Origin: JAWXCE01 sp034440495
GTDB lineage: Bacteria; Pseudomonadota; Alphaproteobacteria; Rhizobiales; Rhodomicrobiaceae
Assembly (NCBI GenBank): GCA_034440495.1
Contig: JAWXCE010000003.1
Location: 1 to 62,665, forward strand
Reading direction: 5' to 3'
DNA length: 62,665 nt
Positions 59,515-62,665 of the stretch are shown here, piece after piece (position 1 is the first letter of the stretch; every line of letters starts with the position of its first letter). The translations under genes and the position numbers were made by a program. Below the pieces are notes generated by a model that saw only the letters and a program-made list of their open reading frames with translations, was not told the origin of the DNA and did no database searches.

Positions 59515-59924
59515 TCGGTTGATGCGCCGATTTTCTTGTGACTCATAGCGCTCAGGCTAAGGTTTCGCCCGGCGACCATCCACGGATAGAAAATGCGCGA
59601 CATGCGGCGTGAGCTGAATACCGTTTTCATGAAGCGATTGACGAGTCCGGACGGGGTGCTGAGCAGCGACAGCAGGTTGATGCACTCGTCACCGTGATAG
59701 ATGCGGCCGTTGAATTTGACCGCCATGCCCTCGTCGAGGTCAAGCCCGGCGGCCTTCACTTCGGCGACGAGCGGATCATCCGAGCGGGCGTCGACGATGC
59801 GCACCGGGCCGACGGTTTCGCGCGAGCGCACAAGTTTGGCGTAGCGCGTGCAAAACGGGCACTCGCCGTCATAAACGATGTCTATGCCGTTGCCGTCCGG
59901 GTTTACGGTGGCTACTTTCGCCAT
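59511..59924 (-). CDS. DCC (DUF393) thiol-disulfide oxidoreductase family protein
   Basis: 137 residues. The family motif D-x-x-C-x-x-C is IVYDGECPFCTRYAKLVRSR. GMAVKFNGRIYHGDECINLL is also typical. Predicted cytoplasmic thioredoxin-like protein; function unknown. The 3' end overlaps ridA by 4 bases (convergent). Confidence 0.88.
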   Translation of the reverse strand: MAKVATVNPDGNGIDIVYDGECPFCTRYAKLVRSRETVGPVRIVDARSDDPLVAEVKAAGLDLDEGMAVKFNGRIYHGDECINLLSLLSTPSGLVNRFMKTVFSSRRMSRIFYPWMVAGRNLSLSAMSHKKIGASTD

Positions 59925-59987
59925 CTCTCTCCGCTTTCCAATAAGCCACGATAGGCGCGCGGGTGAGCGGGCAAAAGGGGCGAATCG

Positions 59988-60344
59988 TCACGATGTGGCG
60001 CACCAGCTTTCGCGCTTGCCGCCGTCATAGGCGCGCGCCAATCCCTCGCCGATCATGGTTTCCGACACGTCGCGGCCATTTACATACACCGTTGCCAGCG
60101 TACGGCCGTACTTGTCGATGCGTCCCGTCTCTTCAACCTTGACCTCGCCGCTTTTCAGCAACTGCTCGAAGCGGCGCGTGGCGACATTGCCGAGACGCCG
60201 TTCCGCGTCGCACTTGGCGAAGTGAGTTTCCGGCGTGTCGTAGCCGAGCACCCGGTAGGTGACGCCGTAGGGCGCTTTCATGGTGTCGCCATCGACGACG
60301 ATCCAGGCGACGGTGAGGTAAAGCGCGTAGCGAAATGCATGCAT
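59988..60344 (-). CDS. Thermonuclease (SNase-like) family protein
   Basis: 118 residues from ATG 60344, with GGAGG 5 bases upstream; an ATG at 60356 overlaps that ribosome site. OB-fold nuclease motifs: VVDGDTMKAPYGVTYRVLGY, DTPETHFAKCDAERRLGN (catalytic Arg and Glu region) and GRIDKYGRTLATVYVNGRDV. The N-terminus (FRYALYLTVAWIVVDG) is short and hydrophobic, so export is possible but unclear. Confidence 0.85.
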   Translation of the reverse strand: MHAFRYALYLTVAWIVVDGDTMKAPYGVTYRVLGYDTPETHFAKCDAERRLGNVATRRFEQLLKSGEVKVEETGRIDKYGRTLATVYVNGRDVSETMIGEGLARAYDGGKRESWCATS

Positions 60345-60438
60345 GTCAGCCTCCATATGTTTGGATGGAGGCTGAGGCGATTCGGTCGGCTCACGCTAAT
60401 GGCAGGGCAGCGGCGCCCACACTTTCATACGAACCATT

Positions 60439-61947
60439 TTAATCAATCCATGGCGATTTGGCAGGCTCGGATGGCGGCGCATCGCTCACCTCCGGCTTGA
60501 TGGCAATCCGCTTCGATAGCCGGTGCGCCCGATACGTCCAGCCCCGCAACGTGGAAAGGCGAGACTGAATATCTTGTGCGACATGGTTTTCAACACGGTC
60601 TGTCACGGTTCGCTCATTAGGTAAGAACTCGTTTAAGATGTTTTGCTGATACCATTGCAACGCGGGCAAAGACGACTGGCCAATGCTTCGCAGGTAGGTC
60701 AAATCCAACGATGGGCCACCACCACCCACCTCGCGTGCATGTTTAACGTTGTACATTGCAATATGGCCACCAACGTCGATGAAACACGAGGCGTAGAACA
60801 CCGCCACGACGACAAGCGCGTTGGCGTTCAGCAGCCACAGATTGGGTTTGCGCCGTAAAATTTTGACGGCGAGAAACGCGAGGCCGAGCGCGACCATGCC
60901 CATCCAGATCAGAGCATACAGCCGGAAATAGGTGAGCGAATATATCTCGACGTAGTTCACCGTGCGCAGGATCGACGATGCCACCAGAAAAATATTCTGC
61001 GCCAGCCACAGATAGATAAAACGCCGCACGGCCACGCTGTCTTCGATTGAACTGCCCGGCCGCATCACGATGAGCACAAATCCGCCAGCGATAAGTGCGG
61101 TGATGATGAGCGGGTAGGCGCCGCGATGGGCGTATTTAGCGTAACTCAAACCGGGCGGAAGCGGTATGCCAGCCCAGATATAAAATGCATCGAGCGCATT
61201 TGGCGCCAGAAAAATGAGGTTAAACAGCAGAAGCCCCCGCAGCACGGCGGACTTGCCAAGCAGCGGCCCAAAATCTTCTGTGCCCCCGAATTTGGCAGTA
61301 TTTCTGCTCGCAAATCGGAGCCGGACGGGACGCAAAATCGTCCAATATCCGGTGAATACCAGCGCCCAAAAGGCAATCCGCTTGAAGGAAACAGCATCGC
61401 CCGCCGAGCGCAGGTCGATGGCCTTGAGCCAGCCGTCAATGATCGGATTTGAAAGCGCGAACAGCCCGATAAAGACAGCGCCCAGCACAATCGGCGCAAT
61501 CCACGCGAGCGTATCCGCGCCAAAACTCGGGCGGCCAGCGCGGCGGCGGCTTCGCATCACTGTGTCCGCATCCCGGACGAGCGGCGTGAGAGCGTTAACG
61601 CCATAAAGCATCAGGTGCGCCAACCAATCCAAAGCGCTGCCGGGCAGTCCGCGCCGATCAACGCCAGCCAGCATCATAAGCCCGGAGGCGAACATCGCGA
61701 TGGCGACAAAACCTGGCGTCTCGACCATCGCGGCGGCGAGGCCCGCGAGCGCAAGCACGAGCCACCAGGCTTTCCCGCGCCAGCGCCGCCAGTGAAAGAC
61801 GATCACCGCAAACAGCAGCGCCCCCGCGAAAACGCCCGCCGTCGCCCCGATTTCAGATTTGTAGAATAAAAAATCAGCGCCCGCGACAAGCGCCGCGCCC
61901 GCCGCGAGTTTGGCCCACAGCGGCTGTCCTTTTTCCATAATCCCCAT
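60439..61947 (-). CDS. DUF4173 multi-pass membrane protein
   Basis: 502 residues from ATG 61947 (GGGGG about 6 bases upstream); ATGs at 61959 and 61938 are alternatives and the frame is open to 62058. About ten hydrophobic segments, then a soluble C-terminal part. The DUF4173 core is RRFIYLWLAQNIFLVASSIL, RTVNYVEIYSLTYFRLYALI and WMGMVALGLAFLAVKIL. Inner membrane, function unknown. Confidence 0.85.
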   Translation of the reverse strand: MGIMEKGQPLWAKLAAGAALVAGADFLFYKSEIGATAGVFAGALLFAVIVFHWRRWRGKAWWLVLALAGLAAAMVETPGFVAIAMFASGLMMLAGVDRRGLPGSALDWLAHLMLYGVNALTPLVRDADTVMRSRRRAGRPSFGADTLAWIAPIVLGAVFIGLFALSNPIIDGWLKAIDLRSAGDAVSFKRIAFWALVFTGYWTILRPVRLRFASRNTAKFGGTEDFGPLLGKSAVLRGLLLFNLIFLAPNALDAFYIWAGIPLPPGLSYAKYAHRGAYPLIITALIAGGFVLIVMRPGSSIEDSVAVRRFIYLWLAQNIFLVASSILRTVNYVEIYSLTYFRLYALIWMGMVALGLAFLAVKILRRKPNLWLLNANALVVVAVFYASCFIDVGGHIAMYNVKHAREVGGGGPSLDLTYLRSIGQSSLPALQWYQQNILNEFLPNERTVTDRVENHVAQDIQSRLSTLRGWTYRAHRLSKRIAIKPEVSDAPPSEPAKSPWID

Positions 61948-62224
61948 ATCATCCCCCATTTTGCGCGCGGTAATCGCCGCCGCTCGCGCTCTTAGAGCGG
62001 ATCGCTGCGGCAAATATGGAAATGGAGGGGCATGACGGGCATTTACGGACCGAGGCAAGCTTTTACGCTAAAGCGCTAAAAGCCCTAAGGCGGAAAAGGC
62101 AGACACGGGTAACACACAGATCGGTATAATGTATTAGAGTAACCGGCAACAAACACGTCTTGTATTTATATCCGCTGACAGATTAATGTCAGCGATCTTG
62201 AGACATCGGGAAAGAGACACGTGC

Positions 62225-62665
62225 ATGACCAGCTTGAGCGAGCCGTCAGACGCCAACGCACAGCCCTCCAGAACAGGGCTTTTCGCGGGGTTGATCTGGT
62301 CGGCCGTGGTAGCGATGGCGCTTCTGGCGCTTTCCATGAGCGACAGGCTTCCGGAGGGGCCGGAGGAGTGGACGCTAGACTGGCGCACCGCGCTGTTCTC
62401 GGACGCGCCAGTGGAGCAGCGCAAGGATATTGCGGTCGTGCTTGTGACGGATGACAGCCTCGCTAAATACCCGTATCGCTCGCCTGTTGACCGCGCGTTG
62501 CTAGCCCGCGTGATAAAGGGTCTGGACGAAGCTGGCGCGAAGGCTATTGGCCTGGACTTCATCTTCGATCGCCCGACCGAGCCAGCCAAGGACGACGCCC
62601 TCGCCAGCGCCATCAAAAACGCGCGTACGCCAATCGTCTTCGGCGCGATCGACCAGCGCGATAAG
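62225..62665 (+). CDS. CHASE2-domain protein, N-terminal part (3' truncated by window)
   Basis: ATG 62225 opens a frame to the window end (147 residues). A membrane segment (LFAGLIWSAVVAMALLALSM) is followed by a periplasmic CHASE2 sensor domain: LDWRTALFSDAPVEQRKDIA, VVLVTDDSLAKYPYRSPVD, ARVIKGLDEAGAKAIGLDFI, FDRPTEP. The output domain (often adenylate cyclase, kinase or GGDEF) lies beyond the window. Confidence 0.85.
   Translation, partial: MTSLSEPSDANAQPSRTGLFAGLIWSAVVAMALLALSMSDRLPEGPEEWTLDWRTALFSDAPVEQRKDIAVVLVTDDSLAKYPYRSPVDRALLARVIKGLDEAGAKAIGLDFIFDRPTEPAKDDALASAIKNARTPIVFGAIDQRDK

Overview
The window is about 62.7 kb of high-GC, gene-dense chromosome from an alphaproteobacterium, most likely a member of the Hyphomicrobiales (Rhizobiales). 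This rests on three things: the alphaproteobacterial general stress response module (NepR, EcfG, PhyR, HWE-family kinase) with EcfG-type promoters; the housekeeping run purN-purM, DUF2066, CDP-alcohol phosphatidyltransferase, hdaA, ppk, ppx, rnd and aspS; and a dispersed palindrome of a type common in Rhizobiales. The genus cannot be fixed from sequence alone. No plasmid, prophage, IS element, CRISPR array or rRNA was seen. There is one tRNA gene, tRNA-Leu(UAA).

Layout. 1-1424: 3' end of dnaE. 1.5-17.3 kb: a glycan/surface island of multidomain glycosyltransferases, two unrecognised proteins, an SGNH-like protein, a GSCFA protein and a convergent DUF2793 tail-fibre-like protein. 17.3-23.0 kb: the general stress response locus. 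A PRC-barrel envelope protein, an operon nepR-ecfG-zinc peptidase, phyR, a 53-aa UPF0391 membrane protein, csbD and an HWE histidine kinase are linked by exact EcfG promoter matches. One of these is a shared bidirectional promoter between nepR and phyR. 23.0-30.6 kb: Crp/Fnr regulator, recQ, lipoprotein, FAD monooxygenase, zf-CHCC protein, PNPOx-like stress protein, histidine phosphatase, alpha/beta hydrolase and a DUF1045 phosphonate protein.

30.6-34.8 kb: a partial phosphonate cluster (phnN, phnM, phnL, phnK) without phnGHIJ in the window. It is interrupted by a DUF2945 gene and a degraded vapBC toxin-antitoxin pair. 34.9-41.5 kb: a membrane pentapeptide-repeat protein with an almost uniform 33-bp repeat array, a molybdopterin oxidoreductase, DUF4287, an ABM/IsdG-like monooxygenase, a cytochrome P450, DUF3147 and a frameshifted small secreted protein. 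41.5-55.6 kb: purine synthesis, phospholipid synthesis, replication control (hdaA), polyphosphate metabolism (ppk-ppx), a DnaJ-type chaperone, an autotransporter-like barrel, RNase D and AspRS. AspRS carries an insertion with unusual codon use. 55.6-62.7 kb: Uma2, a sterol-desaturase-family hydroxylase, a ceramidase-family protein, tRNA-Leu, a doubly frameshifted ridA, a DCC protein, a nuclease, a DUF4173 membrane protein and the start of a CHASE2 protein.

The strongest leads are the compact EcfG regulon with its back-to-back promoter, the translationally coupled glycan island with its unrecognised proteins and a tail-fibre-like partner, and the AspRS insertion. Three separate loci show single-base indels, so assembly errors must be excluded before calling pseudogenes. 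All family assignments come from reading motifs by eye; no database search was run.
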